Origin: an uncultured beta proteobacterium
GTDB taxonomy: Bacteria > Pseudomonadota > Gammaproteobacteria > Burkholderiales > Burkholderiaceae_C
Length of the DNA stretch: 40,927 bases
Reading direction: 5' to 3'
Assembly: GCA_903873485.1 (NCBI GenBank)
Contig: CAIQOO010000193.1
Span: forward strand, 1-40,927
Shown here: positions 1-7,639 of the stretch, one piece after another
Numbering within the stretch: the stretch's first letter is position 1
Layout of the letters: the number at the start of each line of letters is the position of its first letter
Translations under genes and position numbers: made by a program
Notes under the pieces: generated by a model
Seen by the model: only the letters and a program-made list of their open reading frames with translations
What the model was told of the DNA's origin: nothing
Databases searched by the model: none

Positions 1-1
1 A

Positions 2-1210
2 TCTCGCCGAAATGAAGACCAGCCGCTCCTCGAAATGCACCACCCTCCCGTCCCCATCAACCTGCGTGACCCCGCCATTTATCGCATTCGCCGCGCCACC
101 CACCACAACACCGGCGATGCCTGGTGCATCTACCCGATGTACACCTTTGCGCACCCGATCGAAGACGCGCTGGAGCAAATTACCCACAGCATCTGCACCC
201 TTGAATTTGAAGACCAGCGCCCGTTTTACGACTGGCTGCTAGAGCGCCTGATAGAAGGTGGCCTGCTTGCTGCGCCGCCACCGCGGCAGTACGAATTTGC
301 CCGCCTGAACCTGACCTATGTGATCACCAGCAAGCGCCGGCTGGCACAACTGGTCAACGAAAAAAAGGTCAACGGCTGGGACGACCCGCGCATGCCAACC
401 ATTGTCGGCCTGCGCCGCCGTGGCTACACCCCGGCTTGCATGCAGGCCTTTGCCGAACGTATTGGCGTAACCAAAAGCGATAGCTGGATCGACTACAGCA
501 CCCTCGAAGGCTGCCTGCGCGAAGACCTGGAACTCAAGGCGCACCGCGGCTTTGCCGTGCTCAATCCTGTGAAACTGATCCTGACCAACTGGGACGAACT
601 GATGGGCGCCGGCCATCTCGAACCCTGCAGCCAGCCCGCCCTGCCGCACCCGCCGCCAGGCGCCGAGCCGCCACCAGCGCGCCATTTCACCATTGGCAAA
701 GAGGTGTGGATTGAACGCGAGGATTTTGCCGAGGTGCCCCCCAAGGGCTACAAGCGTTTGTTCCCCGGCAACAAGGTGCGCCTGAAAGGCGGCTATGTGA
801 TCGAATGCAGCGGTTGCAACAAAGACGCAGACGGCAACATCACCGAGGTGCTGGCCAGCGTGGTGCCAGACACCAAGAGCGGCAGCCCCGGCAGCGATCT
901 GGTCAAGGTCAAGGCCGCCATCACCTGGGTTGGCGTGGCCAACGGCGTCAATGCCGAAGTGCGCCTGTACGACCGCCTGTTTCTGGACTCCCAGCCCGAC
1001 GCTGGCGGCAAGGACTTTCTGGAAAGCCTCAATCCCGACAGCCTGAAAGTGGTGACAGCGATTGTCGAACCTTCACTGGCCAATGCCTTGCCGGACCAGA
1101 AGTTTCAGTTTGAACGGCATGGCTACTTTGTGGCAGACCGGCACGATCACGCGCCGGGCCGGCCGGTGTTCAATCTGGCAGTCGGATTGCGCGACAGTTG
1201 GGGCAAGTAG
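2..1210 (+). CDS. glnS: Glutaminyl-tRNA synthetase, C-terminal part (5' end outside window)
   Basis: Charges tRNA-Gln with glutamine in the cytoplasm. The visible part runs from the INLRDPAIYRIRRATHHNTG block of the catalytic domain, through the class I signature (VITSKRRL, about nt 320-345, the KMSKR equivalent), to the beta-barrel anticodon-binding domains. It ends in the family's usual GLRDSWGK. Other conserved blocks are CIYPMYTFAHPIEDALE and GWDDPRMPTIVGLRRRGYTP. The gene is cut by the window start. The first 55 bases do not read as a normal GlnRS: LAEMK occurs in frame 3, whereas INLRDP and all that follows is in frame 2, and the segment between them is about 25 bases shorter than expected. 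That is either a frameshifting deletion or a sequence error at the edge, so function of the complete gene cannot be judged. Family identity is certain. Confidence 0.92.
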   Translation, partial: SRRNEDQPLLEMHHPPVPINLRDPAIYRIRRATHHNTGDAWCIYPMYTFAHPIEDALEQITHSICTLEFEDQRPFYDWLLERLIEGGLLAAPPPRQYEFARLNLTYVITSKRRLAQLVNEKKVNGWDDPRMPTIVGLRRRGYTPACMQAFAERIGVTKSDSWIDYSTLEGCLREDLELKAHRGFAVLNPVKLILTNWDELMGAGHLEPCSQPALPHPPPGAEPPPARHFTIGKEVWIEREDFAEVPPKGYKRLFPGNKVRLKGGYVIECSGCNKDADGNITEVLASVVPDTKSGSPGSDLVKVKAAITWVGVANGVNAEVRLYDRLFLDSQPDAGGKDFLESLNPDSLKVVTAIVEPSLANALPDQKFQFERHGYFVADRHDHAPGRPVFNLAVGLRDSWGK

Positions 1211-1293
1211 TCTGCCGTGGCTGAACGCCTGTGCAGCGGCAGCGGCAACCGGCTGCTGTCAGGCGAGCAGGCATTGGCCAGGGCCGACCGGGT

Positions 1294-1770
1294 TTACTGG
1301 TAGCGAACCGCCACCACCTCATACCGGCGCAAGCCGCCCGGCGCCTGCACCTCGGCCACATCGCCCTCCTCTTTGCCAATCAGGGCGCGGGCAATCGGGC
1401 TGTTGATATTGACCAGCCGCAGCTTGATATCAGCCTCATCCTCGCCAACAATCTGGTATGTCACTTTGTCACCGGTGTCCTCGTCTTCGAGTTCTACCGT
1501 GGCACCAAACACCACCCGGCCGTCGGCATTGAGCGCGGTTGGATCGATGACCTGCGCGGCCGACAGCTTGCCCTCGATTTCCTGGATGCGCCCTTCGACA
1601 AACCCCTGTTTGTCCTTGGCAGCGTCGTACTCGGCGTTTTCGCTCAGATCCCCTTGCGCACGGGCCTCGGAAATGGCATTGATGACGGCCGGGCGCTCAA
1701 CGGTCTTGAGTTTGTGCAGTTCTGCCTTGAGAATATCAGCGCCGCGCTTGGTAATGGGAAGGGTAGCCAC
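1294..1770 (-). CDS. greA: Transcription elongation factor GreA
   Basis: GreA inserts its coiled-coil finger into the secondary channel of RNA polymerase and stimulates transcript cleavage, rescuing backtracked complexes. The protein is 158 residues, the normal family length. The N-terminal coiled coil carries the acidic tip with D41 and E44 in GDLSENAEYD, followed by the FKBP-like C-terminal domain (GRVVFGATVELEDEDTGDKV). The start chosen is GTG at 1768-1770, because it gives the canonical N-terminus (V/M)ATLPITKRG and has a GGAG ribosome binding site about 7 bases upstream. The same frame stays open a further 46 codons upstream without family similarity. It is convergent with glnS, with 83 bases between the two stops and no clear U-tract terminator there. 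Confidence 0.95.
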   Translation of the reverse strand: MATLPITKRGADILKAELHKLKTVERPAVINAISEARAQGDLSENAEYDAAKDKQGFVEGRIQEIEGKLSAAQVIDPTALNADGRVVFGATVELEDEDTGDKVTYQIVGEDEADIKLRLVNINSPIARALIGKEEGDVAEVQAPGGLRRYEVVAVRYQ

Positions 1771-1925
1771 GTACAGCTCCGTAAAAATAGGTGTCACAAA
1801 ATGAAACCGCCGAACGTTTCCGTGCGGCGGCGAAGCGCAATTATGCCGTGAATTGCCAATCAGCCCGTAATGCAGGCGGCTATGCGGGATTGGCCTGCGG
1901 CTAGTCACATTTTTTCTGACAAAAA

Positions 1926-1978
1926 ACGCCTCCAGCCCTTACCCGGTATGTGCTGCAAGCTCTATTTTTCATAGCTAC
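1926..1978 (+). repeat. Interspersed repeat, copy A (forward)
   Basis: This is a divergent copy of the repeat whose core reads cctccagcccttat..., then gctgacagctat followed by A/T-rich bases. Here the two ends are kept (gcctccagccctta, and a variant agct...atagctac) but the middle differs. It overlaps the 3' end of the DUF808 gene and supplies that gene's stop codon and last few codons. Confidence 0.6.
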
Positions 1979-2903
1979 GAATGGTTTTGTCTGGCGCAAG
2001 GCGCTGCACCAGCGTCACGGCCAGCAGCGTCGCGGCGCCGGCAGCCACCCCCACCAGCATGGTCAAACCCAGGTTCACCAATGGCTGCGCCAGCGGGCCG
2101 GCCGCTGCACCGATCTGTTCAACACCCTGCCCCAGCGCGTGCCAGCCATGCGCCAGAATGCCGCCACCGACCAGAAACATCGCCAGTGTGCCCAGCACCG
2201 TCAGGCTTTTCATCAGCAGTGGCGCCGCCCGCAGCAGCCCGCGCCCAAATGCCTGCTGCAGCCCTTGCGCCATGCTGCTGCGACGCTGGCTCAGGTACAG
2301 GCCGACATCGTCGATCTTGACAATGGCGGCCACCAGCCCATACACCCCCACCGTCATCAGCACCGCCACGCCCGCCAGCACCGTCAGCCGGGTGATGAAC
2401 GGGCTGGCCGCCACGGTGCCCAGGGTGATCACAATGATCTCGGTGGACAAAATGAAATCGGTGCGCACTGCCCCCTTGATCTTGTCTTGTTCCAGCGCCA
2501 CCAGATCGGCTGAGGCATCACTGAGCGCCTGCATCAGCTTGTCATGTTCGGCGGCCACTTCGGCATGGCTGTGCAACAGTTTGTGCGCGACCTTCTCAAA
2601 ACCTTCAAAACACAAGAACAGGCCACCGGCCATCAACAATGGCGTGATCGCCCACGGCGCAATGGCACTTAGCAGCAAGGCGGCGGGCACCAGAATCAGC
2701 TTGTTGAGGAACGAGCCTTTGCACACCGCCCAGACCACCGGCAGCTCACGCTCGGCCTTGACGCCAGCGACCTGCTGGGCGTTGAGCGCCAGGTCATCGC
2801 CGAGCACGCCGGCGGTTTTTTTCGCCGCGACCTTGGTCAACAGGGCCACATCGTCGAGCACGGTGGCAATATCGTCTAACAACACAAGCAAGCTGCTGGC
2901 CAT
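1962..2903 (-). CDS. yedI: DUF808 family inner-membrane protein (YedI-like)
   Basis: A 313-residue polytopic membrane protein of the DUF808/YedI family, whose biochemical role is not established. The N-terminus MASSLLVLLDDIATVLDDVA is typical of the family. It is followed by the conserved KKTAGVLGDDLALNAQQV and KGSFLNKLILVPAALLL segments and several hydrophobic stretches (about residues 75-105, 160-205 and 245-310). The start at 2903 was preferred to an upstream in-frame ATG at 3074 because it matches the family N-terminus and has GGAG upstream. The last codons (reading RSYEK) lie in the interspersed repeat, so the native C-terminus may have been replaced. It is divergent from the ketoacyl synthase gene, sharing a 145-bp promoter region. 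Confidence 0.88.
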   Translation of the reverse strand: MASSLLVLLDDIATVLDDVALLTKVAAKKTAGVLGDDLALNAQQVAGVKAERELPVVWAVCKGSFLNKLILVPAALLLSAIAPWAITPLLMAGGLFLCFEGFEKVAHKLLHSHAEVAAEHDKLMQALSDASADLVALEQDKIKGAVRTDFILSTEIIVITLGTVAASPFITRLTVLAGVAVLMTVGVYGLVAAIVKIDDVGLYLSQRRSSMAQGLQQAFGRGLLRAAPLLMKSLTVLGTLAMFLVGGGILAHGWHALGQGVEQIGAAAGPLAQPLVNLGLTMLVGVAAGAATLLAVTLVQRLAPDKTIRSYEK

Positions 2904-3048
2904 GGCAAAGAGACTCCAGGTTGAATCAATGAGGCATTCACGGGGTTGGAATTGTCGTTGATCGATGCGCCAGCCGCTGCTGCAACAGGTTCGATAATGA
3001 GGCCGAACAACACCAGCCGATCTTGTCCCACCTTCAGAAAGAGCACTC

Positions 3049-4167
3049 ATGCAGCGCGTTTGTATCAGCAGCACCGGGCTTTATGTGCCCCCCCATATCA
3101 TCAGCAACGCCGAACTGGTAGAGACTTTCAACCAGTATGCCGATCTGCAAAACGCCCGCAATGCAGCGGCGATTGCGGTCGGCATCTGCAGCGCCATTCC
3201 CCATTCCAGCATCGAGTTCATCGAAAAAGCCTCGGGCATCGAGCAGCGCCATGTGCTTGAAAAAACCGGCGTGCTCGACCCTGAGCGCATGCGCCCGCGC
3301 TTTGCGCCGCGCCCGGACGGCGCACTGTCGCTGATGGCCGAAATCGGTGCTGCGGCTGCGCAGGATGCCCTGAGCCGCGCCGGCAAAAAGCCCGCCGATG
3401 TCGATGGCCTGATCTGCGCCGCCTCCAACATGCAGCGCGCCTACCCGGCCATGGCGATCGAAATCCAGTCTGCACTGGGCATTGCAGGCTTTGGTTTTGA
3501 CATGAATGTGGCCTGTTCATCGGCCACCTTTGCGATTGAGATGGCGGCCAACGCGGTCAAATGTGGCTCGGCGCGTGCCGTGCTGGTGGTCAGCCCCGAG
3601 ATCACCTCGGCCCACCTGGCCTGGCAGGATCGTGACTGCCATTTCATTTTTGGCGATGTCTGCACCGCCATTCTGGTCGAGCGCCTCGACACCGCCCCGG
3701 CCGGCGCCTTCGAGATTCTGGGCACCAAACTCAGCACCCAATTCTCCAGCAACATCCGCAACAACGCCGGTTTCATGACGCGCTGCGAAGACCGCAACCC
3801 GGATGACCGTGACTTGTTGTTCTGCCAGCAGGGCCGCCGGGTGTTCAAAGAAGTTTGCCCGATGGCCGCCGAGCACATCGGCAGTCACCTCGTAATGCTG
3901 GACCTGATCCCCGCCGATGTGCGGCGCTTCTGGCTGCACCAGGCCAATCTGGCAATGAACCAGTTGATTGGCCGCAGGCTTTTGGGCCACGATGCCAGTG
4001 CCGACGAAGCGCCGGTCATCCTCAACGAATTCGCCAATACCTCCTCGACCGGCTCGATCATCGCGTTTCATCGCCATCATGAAGACCTGCATGCCGGTGA
4101 AACCGGCGTGATCTGCTCGTTTGGTGCGGGTTACTCGATTGGCAGCGTGGTGTTGCGCCGTACCTGA
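3049..4167 (+). CDS. Beta-ketoacyl-ACP synthase III family protein (PA3286-like)
   Basis: A 372-residue thiolase-fold condensing enzyme. The catalytic triad is visible: Cys156 in MNVACSSATF, His297 in FWLHQANLAMN and Asn330 in FANTSSTGSI. The C-terminus CSFGAGYSIGSVVLRR is also typical. It is longer than housekeeping FabH (about 320 residues) and, from memory, resembles Pseudomonas PA3286. PA3286 is a KAS III relative reported to condense medium-chain acyl-CoA (octanoyl) with malonyl-ACP, which shunts beta-oxidation products into fatty acid synthesis. The substrate here is inferred from that resemblance only. The start ATG follows a weak AAGAG site. The gene stands alone, divergent from DUF808 and convergent with the GNAT gene. 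Confidence 0.85.
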   Translation: MQRVCISSTGLYVPPHIISNAELVETFNQYADLQNARNAAAIAVGICSAIPHSSIEFIEKASGIEQRHVLEKTGVLDPERMRPRFAPRPDGALSLMAEIGAAAAQDALSRAGKKPADVDGLICAASNMQRAYPAMAIEIQSALGIAGFGFDMNVACSSATFAIEMAANAVKCGSARAVLVVSPEITSAHLAWQDRDCHFIFGDVCTAILVERLDTAPAGAFEILGTKLSTQFSSNIRNNAGFMTRCEDRNPDDRDLLFCQQGRRVFKEVCPMAAEHIGSHLVMLDLIPADVRRFWLHQANLAMNQLIGRRLLGHDASADEAPVILNEFANTSSTGSIIAFHRHHEDLHAGETGVICSFGAGYSIGSVVLRRT

Positions 4168-4215
4168 AACCGGCTCGCTGGCGCCGCGCCGCCGGGGCGA
4201 TTGTCCGGGTCCGCG

Positions 4216-4746
4216 TCAGCTCAGGTCACGCTTGAAACGAATCTCTTCGACCTTGACTGCGCCCATGTGCACGGTCTTGATGCTGGTCATCTCGCGCTTG
4301 AAGCCGGCCATGTCATGAAAACGCAGCGCCCGCGCATAACCCAGCGGCACCCAGGCGCTGACCTTTTTGCAGCCTTCTTCCATCAGACCTTCGCGCGCCG
4401 CGTCCCACAGCGCCAGCCCAACGGCTTGGCCCCAATGGCTGGGCAGCACATAAATGGCCCATATTTCACCGGTGGTGGGCGGTGTTTTGGGATCGCGCGA
4501 ACGGTCATAACCAACAAAGCCGACCACCGTCTTGCCATCTTGCGCCACCTGCACCTGTGGCTCGCTGTATTCAATCGCCTCGCGCCAGAACTTCTGGCTT
4601 TTCTTGAGGCTGTCAAATTCGGGCATCGGCTCGCCCGGAAACAGCGCCTTGAAAGCGGCCTGACTGGCACTGGCCTGGATGTGGGCAATCGCTGCGGCAT
4701 CGCGCTCAATCGCCGGACGGACTTGGATAGCAGGGGAATCTGACAT
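4216..4746 (-). CDS. GNAT family N-acetyltransferase
   Basis: A 176-residue single-domain GNAT protein. Strand 1 begins at IQVRPAIERDAAAI. The central beta-strand/acetyl-CoA loop region is GEIWAIYVLPSHWGQAVGLAL (motif A, with the usual R/Q-x-x-G-x-G/A altered to HWGQAVG). The end, RALRFHDMAGFKRE, matches the conserved C-terminal Y/F-x-x-x-G-F signature. The substrate cannot be told. The start ATG has no ribosome binding site: an intrinsic-terminator-like hairpin and a T-tract lie directly in front of it. No later start is plausible without losing strand 1. Confidence 0.85.
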   Translation of the reverse strand: MSDSPAIQVRPAIERDAAAIAHIQASASQAAFKALFPGEPMPEFDSLKKSQKFWREAIEYSEPQVQVAQDGKTVVGFVGYDRSRDPKTPPTTGEIWAIYVLPSHWGQAVGLALWDAAREGLMEEGCKKVSAWVPLGYARALRFHDMAGFKREMTSIKTVHMGAVKVEEIRFKRDLS

Positions 4747-4774
4747 GCAAAAAAAGCCGGGGGCAAGCCCGGCA
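4747..4774 (-). terminator. Intrinsic-terminator-like hairpin in the leader of the GNAT gene
   Basis: On the minus strand GCCGGG pairs with CCCGGC across a short loop and is followed by seven T. Two bases after the T-tract the GNAT start codon begins. This is the textbook shape of a Rho-independent terminator, but no minus-strand gene lies immediately upstream for it to end. Confidence 0.6.
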
Positions 4775-4810
4775 GATCATCAAAAAGAAGGCCGATTGTC
4801 GCGTCTGCCA

Positions 4811-4976
4811 CGTCGCCATCGCCAAGGCGGGCGCTGGCTTCTTTTACTTTATGCATCAAAATGCCTTCCAGCCCTTATGCAACAAGCACTGATAGCTATA
4901 TTATTAATATCAAAACAGAACCTGCCCGCTGCTGCGCTGCCAGCGCTGGGTAAAACCCGCTGGCTTGGGCAGCCCT
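4811..4976 (+). repeat. Interspersed repeat copy B with extended flanks; left direct repeat of the pnuC-nadR cassette
   Basis: The core (4848-4915) reads tttatgcatcaaaatgcc, then the ccagcccttat and gatagctatattatt parts. Similarity to the copy at 7400-7567 extends well beyond the core on both sides. Matching words in the same order include ggctt...ttactttatgcatc, cctgcccg, gctgccagcg, aaaaccc, ttgggca and ccctg. The two copies are in direct orientation about 2.6 kb apart. The 4747-5068 interval contains this repeat and the hairpin; I see no gene in it. Confidence 0.75.
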
Positions 4977-5068
4977 GTCCGGAGCTGGAATCTTGCGGTG
5001 GCGGCATTGTTTACCATTGCTCTTTTTAAAAAGAGCCTTTCGTTTTTTCACCCCACTTTGCACGCAAC

Positions 5069-5533
5069 ATGTATCCCTCCGACCTGGACATCACACGGTG
5101 GCACACAACGCTCAAGTACTTTCGGTTCAGCCGCGGACCGGGCGGCCATGGTGGCAATATGGACACACTCAGCGCCTCACTGCGGTTCGATGGGCTTGCT
5201 GAACTGATTTCCCTATTCGCTGCGCTGGGCTGTCCACTGCAAGCCATCGCTCCCGGAGCGCCCCGGGTTGAACGCGGGATATCCTACGATCCAGAAGACT
5301 GCTGCGGGCTTGTGGACCCGTTGGAGTACTTCCCGGATTTCGCCAAACCGGGACGCTGCAAGCTGTTTGACTGTCCCTGCATTGTTGCGGTAAACCGACG
5401 CGCGGTAGATATCTGTCTGTGCGGTGCGGGCGACCCGCCGGACTACTGGTCGGTAACGCGCCAGGACTACCGCAATGCGCTCAAGTTGGAAAGCGCGTTC
5501 GACCGTCTGGGACTGGTCGCCATACGCGCTTAG
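5069..5533 (+). CDS. Hypothetical protein upstream of pnuC
   Basis: A 154-residue protein I do not recognise. It has no signal peptide and no membrane segment. The central region is cysteine-rich (DPEDCCGL, then GRCKLFDCPC, then VDICLCGAG), which might bind metal; this is only a suggestion. Its stop codon lies 10 bases before the pnuC start, and the pnuC ribosome binding site (GAGG) begins within that stop codon. This spacing is the main argument that it is a real first gene of the operon. The start is uncertain because no clear ribosome binding site precedes the ATG at 5069. The promoter must lie in or just after the repeat at 4811-4976. Confidence 0.6.
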   Translation: MYPSDLDITRWHTTLKYFRFSRGPGGHGGNMDTLSASLRFDGLAELISLFAALGCPLQAIAPGAPRVERGISYDPEDCCGLVDPLEYFPDFAKPGRCKLFDCPCIVAVNRRAVDICLCGAGDPPDYWSVTRQDYRNALKLESAFDRLGLVAIRA

Positions 5534-5543
5534 AGGCAAGCCG

Positions 5544-6188
5544 ATGGACCTTTTTTCTATTCTCGCAACCACGTTTTCCCTGGCCGGTGTCACCCTTGCG
5601 GTAGGTGACTTGCTGGGTTTTCTGACGGGCCTGGCGTGTGTGGCGCTGACGGTGCGTGCGCACATTGGAAACTTCGCTGCCGGCATCCTGAACAGCGCCA
5701 TTTTGGGCCTGGTGTTCTTCGACCAACGCCTGTTTGCCGATGCGTCCCTGCAAATTGTCTTTATCGCGCTCTCGGTGCAAGGCTGGGTGCAATGGCGAGC
5801 ACGCTCAAGCCAGCAGGCCGCGCCAACATTTCGTGCTACGTCCACTAAAGAGCAACTGACCTTGGCCGCCATTGCTGCGGCGATAGGCCTGGGTCTGTGG
5901 CAGATGCTGGTCCACCTTCGGGGCACGGCACCGCCCATCGACGCGCTGATTACCGCGCTCAGTTTGTGCGCGCAATGGCAACTCAACCGGCGCCAGATCT
6001 CTAGCTGGTCGTGGTGGATTGCGGTGGACCTGATCTCCATCCCCCTGTATTGGAGCCGTGGGCTGTACCTGATCGCCATTTTGTATGGGGTATTTTTGGC
6101 CATGTGTGTGCAGGGTTGGCGGCACTGGCGCCGTCTGCTAGCCGCCAGCGCCCCGGCAGTTGTGCTCCCCCGGGAAAGTTTGACATGA
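5544..6188 (+). CDS. pnuC: Nicotinamide riboside transporter PnuC
   Basis: A 214-residue inner-membrane facilitator that imports nicotinamide riboside, with uptake driven by its phosphorylation inside the cell. Seven hydrophobic segments can be placed between residues 5 and 200. The family signature of tryptophans and arginines near the end of the transport core is present: QWQLNRRQISSWSWWIAVD, then the segment ending in IPLYWSRGLYLIAILYG. The start at 5544 was chosen over an upstream in-frame codon at 5475 because GAGG precedes it at 7 bases and it gives the family N-terminus. Its stop overlaps the nadR start (ATGA), so the transporter and the kinase that traps its substrate are translationally coupled. 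Confidence 0.93.
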   Translation: MDLFSILATTFSLAGVTLAVGDLLGFLTGLACVALTVRAHIGNFAAGILNSAILGLVFFDQRLFADASLQIVFIALSVQGWVQWRARSSQQAAPTFRATSTKEQLTLAAIAAAIGLGLWQMLVHLRGTAPPIDALITALSLCAQWQLNRRQISSWSWWIAVDLISIPLYWSRGLYLIAILYGVFLAMCVQGWRHWRRLLAASAPAVVLPRESLT

Positions 6189-7300
6189 ACCGCATTCCCT
6201 TCAGGCACGGGCTGGTGGTTGGCAAGTTTTACCCGCCGCACCGGGGCCACGAGTATGTGATTCAAACCGCTGCCACCCATTGCGGCCACGTCACTGTGGC
6301 GGTCCTGGGTGCCAGCGTGGAGTCGATCCCGGTGGAGCGCCGCGTGCAGTGGCTGCAGTCGTCGTTTGCCAACGCCCCGCATGTGCGGGTGGTGGGCGAG
6401 GTGGACGATGTTCCGGTGGACTACCACAGCGCAACTGTCTGGCAAGCCCATGAGGACATCATGCGCCGGGCGGTGCGCAACGCAGACCGTCAGTTTGGGT
6501 CGGTGCCAGCCGTCGATGCCGTGTTCACTTCGGAGTCCTATGGCGACGAGTTGGCGCGGAGATTTGGCAGCGCCCACGTCTGCCTGGACCCAGCGCGCCA
6601 CCTGTATCCCACGTCGGGCACGGCAGTTCGGGCTGACATCGTCAGCCAATGGCCCATGTTGCCACCGGTCGTGCAGGCCGGCTTGACCTTGCGAGTGGTG
6701 TGCGTGGGGGCAGAGTCCACCGGCACCACCACGCTCAGCCGCGCTGTGGTTGCGGCGCTGCGCCAGCGCGGGGGCGTGTGGCAAAACACACAGTGGGTGC
6801 CCGAATATGGACGTGAGTACAGCGCCAACCGGCTCGCTCTGGCCCGCGCGCAACGCCCGGGTGCGAACATGCATAACATCGACTGGTGCGCGGCAGATTT
6901 TGTACATGTGGCCACCCGGCAGTGTGTGCGCGAAGACGCTGCCGCCCGCATCGGCAGCCCGGTACTGGTGTGTGACACCGATGCTTTCGCCACAGGTGTT
7001 TGGCACACCCGCTACCTGGGTGACACCAGCCCCGGGGTCGCCACTATCACACGGAGCATGCCGGCACGCGGCCTGTACATACTGACCAGCGAGCTTGGTG
7101 TACCTTTTGTTGACGATGGCTTGCGCGACGGTGAACAGTTGCGCCCCTGGATGACGCAGCGGTTTCGCACCCTTTTGCAACAGCAACCAGCAGCCTGGAT
7201 TGAAGTCACCGGCACGCCCCAAGCACGCTGCACCCAAGCCCTGGCGGCCATTGACGCACAAGCGGCAATCGCCTGGAAGTTTGCTGACCCGCTGGGGTAA
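6185..7300 (+). CDS. nadR: NadR-type NMN adenylyltransferase / ribosylnicotinamide kinase
   Basis: A 371-residue bifunctional enzyme. The N-terminal nucleotidyltransferase domain (about residues 8-160) has GKFYPPHRGHEYVI with H19-x-x-H22 and the second motif YPTSGTAVRADI. It makes NAD from NMN and ATP. The C-terminal P-loop domain (about 168-371) would phosphorylate nicotinamide riboside. No N-terminal DNA-binding repressor domain is present, unlike enterobacterial NadR. The Walker A motif reads G175-AEST-G180-T181-T182, so the usual lysine is threonine (codon ACC at 6725). The start ATG overlaps the pnuC stop. Together with pnuC this makes a complete riboside salvage route to NAD. Confidence 0.9.
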   Translation: MNRIPFRHGLVVGKFYPPHRGHEYVIQTAATHCGHVTVAVLGASVESIPVERRVQWLQSSFANAPHVRVVGEVDDVPVDYHSATVWQAHEDIMRRAVRNADRQFGSVPAVDAVFTSESYGDELARRFGSAHVCLDPARHLYPTSGTAVRADIVSQWPMLPPVVQAGLTLRVVCVGAESTGTTTLSRAVVAALRQRGGVWQNTQWVPEYGREYSANRLALARAQRPGANMHNIDWCAADFVHVATRQCVREDAAARIGSPVLVCDTDAFATGVWHTRYLGDTSPGVATITRSMPARGLYILTSELGVPFVDDGLRDGEQLRPWMTQRFRTLLQQQPAAWIEVTGTPQARCTQALAAIDAQAAIAWKFADPLG

Positions 7301-7399
7301 AGACCGCAGGGGCGACGAAAACGCGGTTCCTCAATGAGGCGAGACTTCAAAGCACTTCGCGCAAGGCCGCTGCCAGGACAACGCATTGGGCAATTCAAC

Positions 7400-7567
7400 C
7401 TGCCGCCATCATCAAGCCGGGCCTTGGCTTGTTTGACTTTATGCATCAAAATGCCCTCCAGCCCTTATCCAACAAGCGCTGACAGCTATATTATCAATAG
7501 TAGCTCAAAGCCTGCCCGGTGCTCCGTTGCCAGCGGTGGACAAAACCCACTGACTTGGGCATCCCTG
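7400..7567 (+). repeat. Interspersed repeat copy C with extended flanks; right direct repeat of the pnuC-nadR cassette
   Basis: The core (7434-7506) reads tttatgcatcaaaatgccc, then ccagcccttat and gctgacagctatattatc. It aligns with 4811-4976 over its whole length by eye at roughly three-quarters identity, in the same orientation. The 7301-7639 interval between nadR and the decarboxylase gene contains this repeat and presumably the decarboxylase promoter; I see no gene in it. Confidence 0.75.
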
Positions 7568-7639
7568 ACCGAACCGTCGCGAACGTACCGGCCTTGACCG
7601 CGATAATCCGCCCACTTTCATTCTTGACCCATTTTTCAC

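Noticed and set aside
4383-4859. Minus-strand frame MMHKVKEASARL..., and a similar one starting at 7449
   Set aside because: The shared start is simply the translation of the duplicated repeat (copies B and C). After it the two frames diverge and run antisense or out of frame through the GNAT and nadR genes.
5213-7261. Long open frame of 682 codons on the minus strand
   Set aside because: It is antisense to pnuC and nadR, which have clear motifs, start sites and coupling. The antisense product has no recognisable domain; long antisense frames are common in GC-rich genes.
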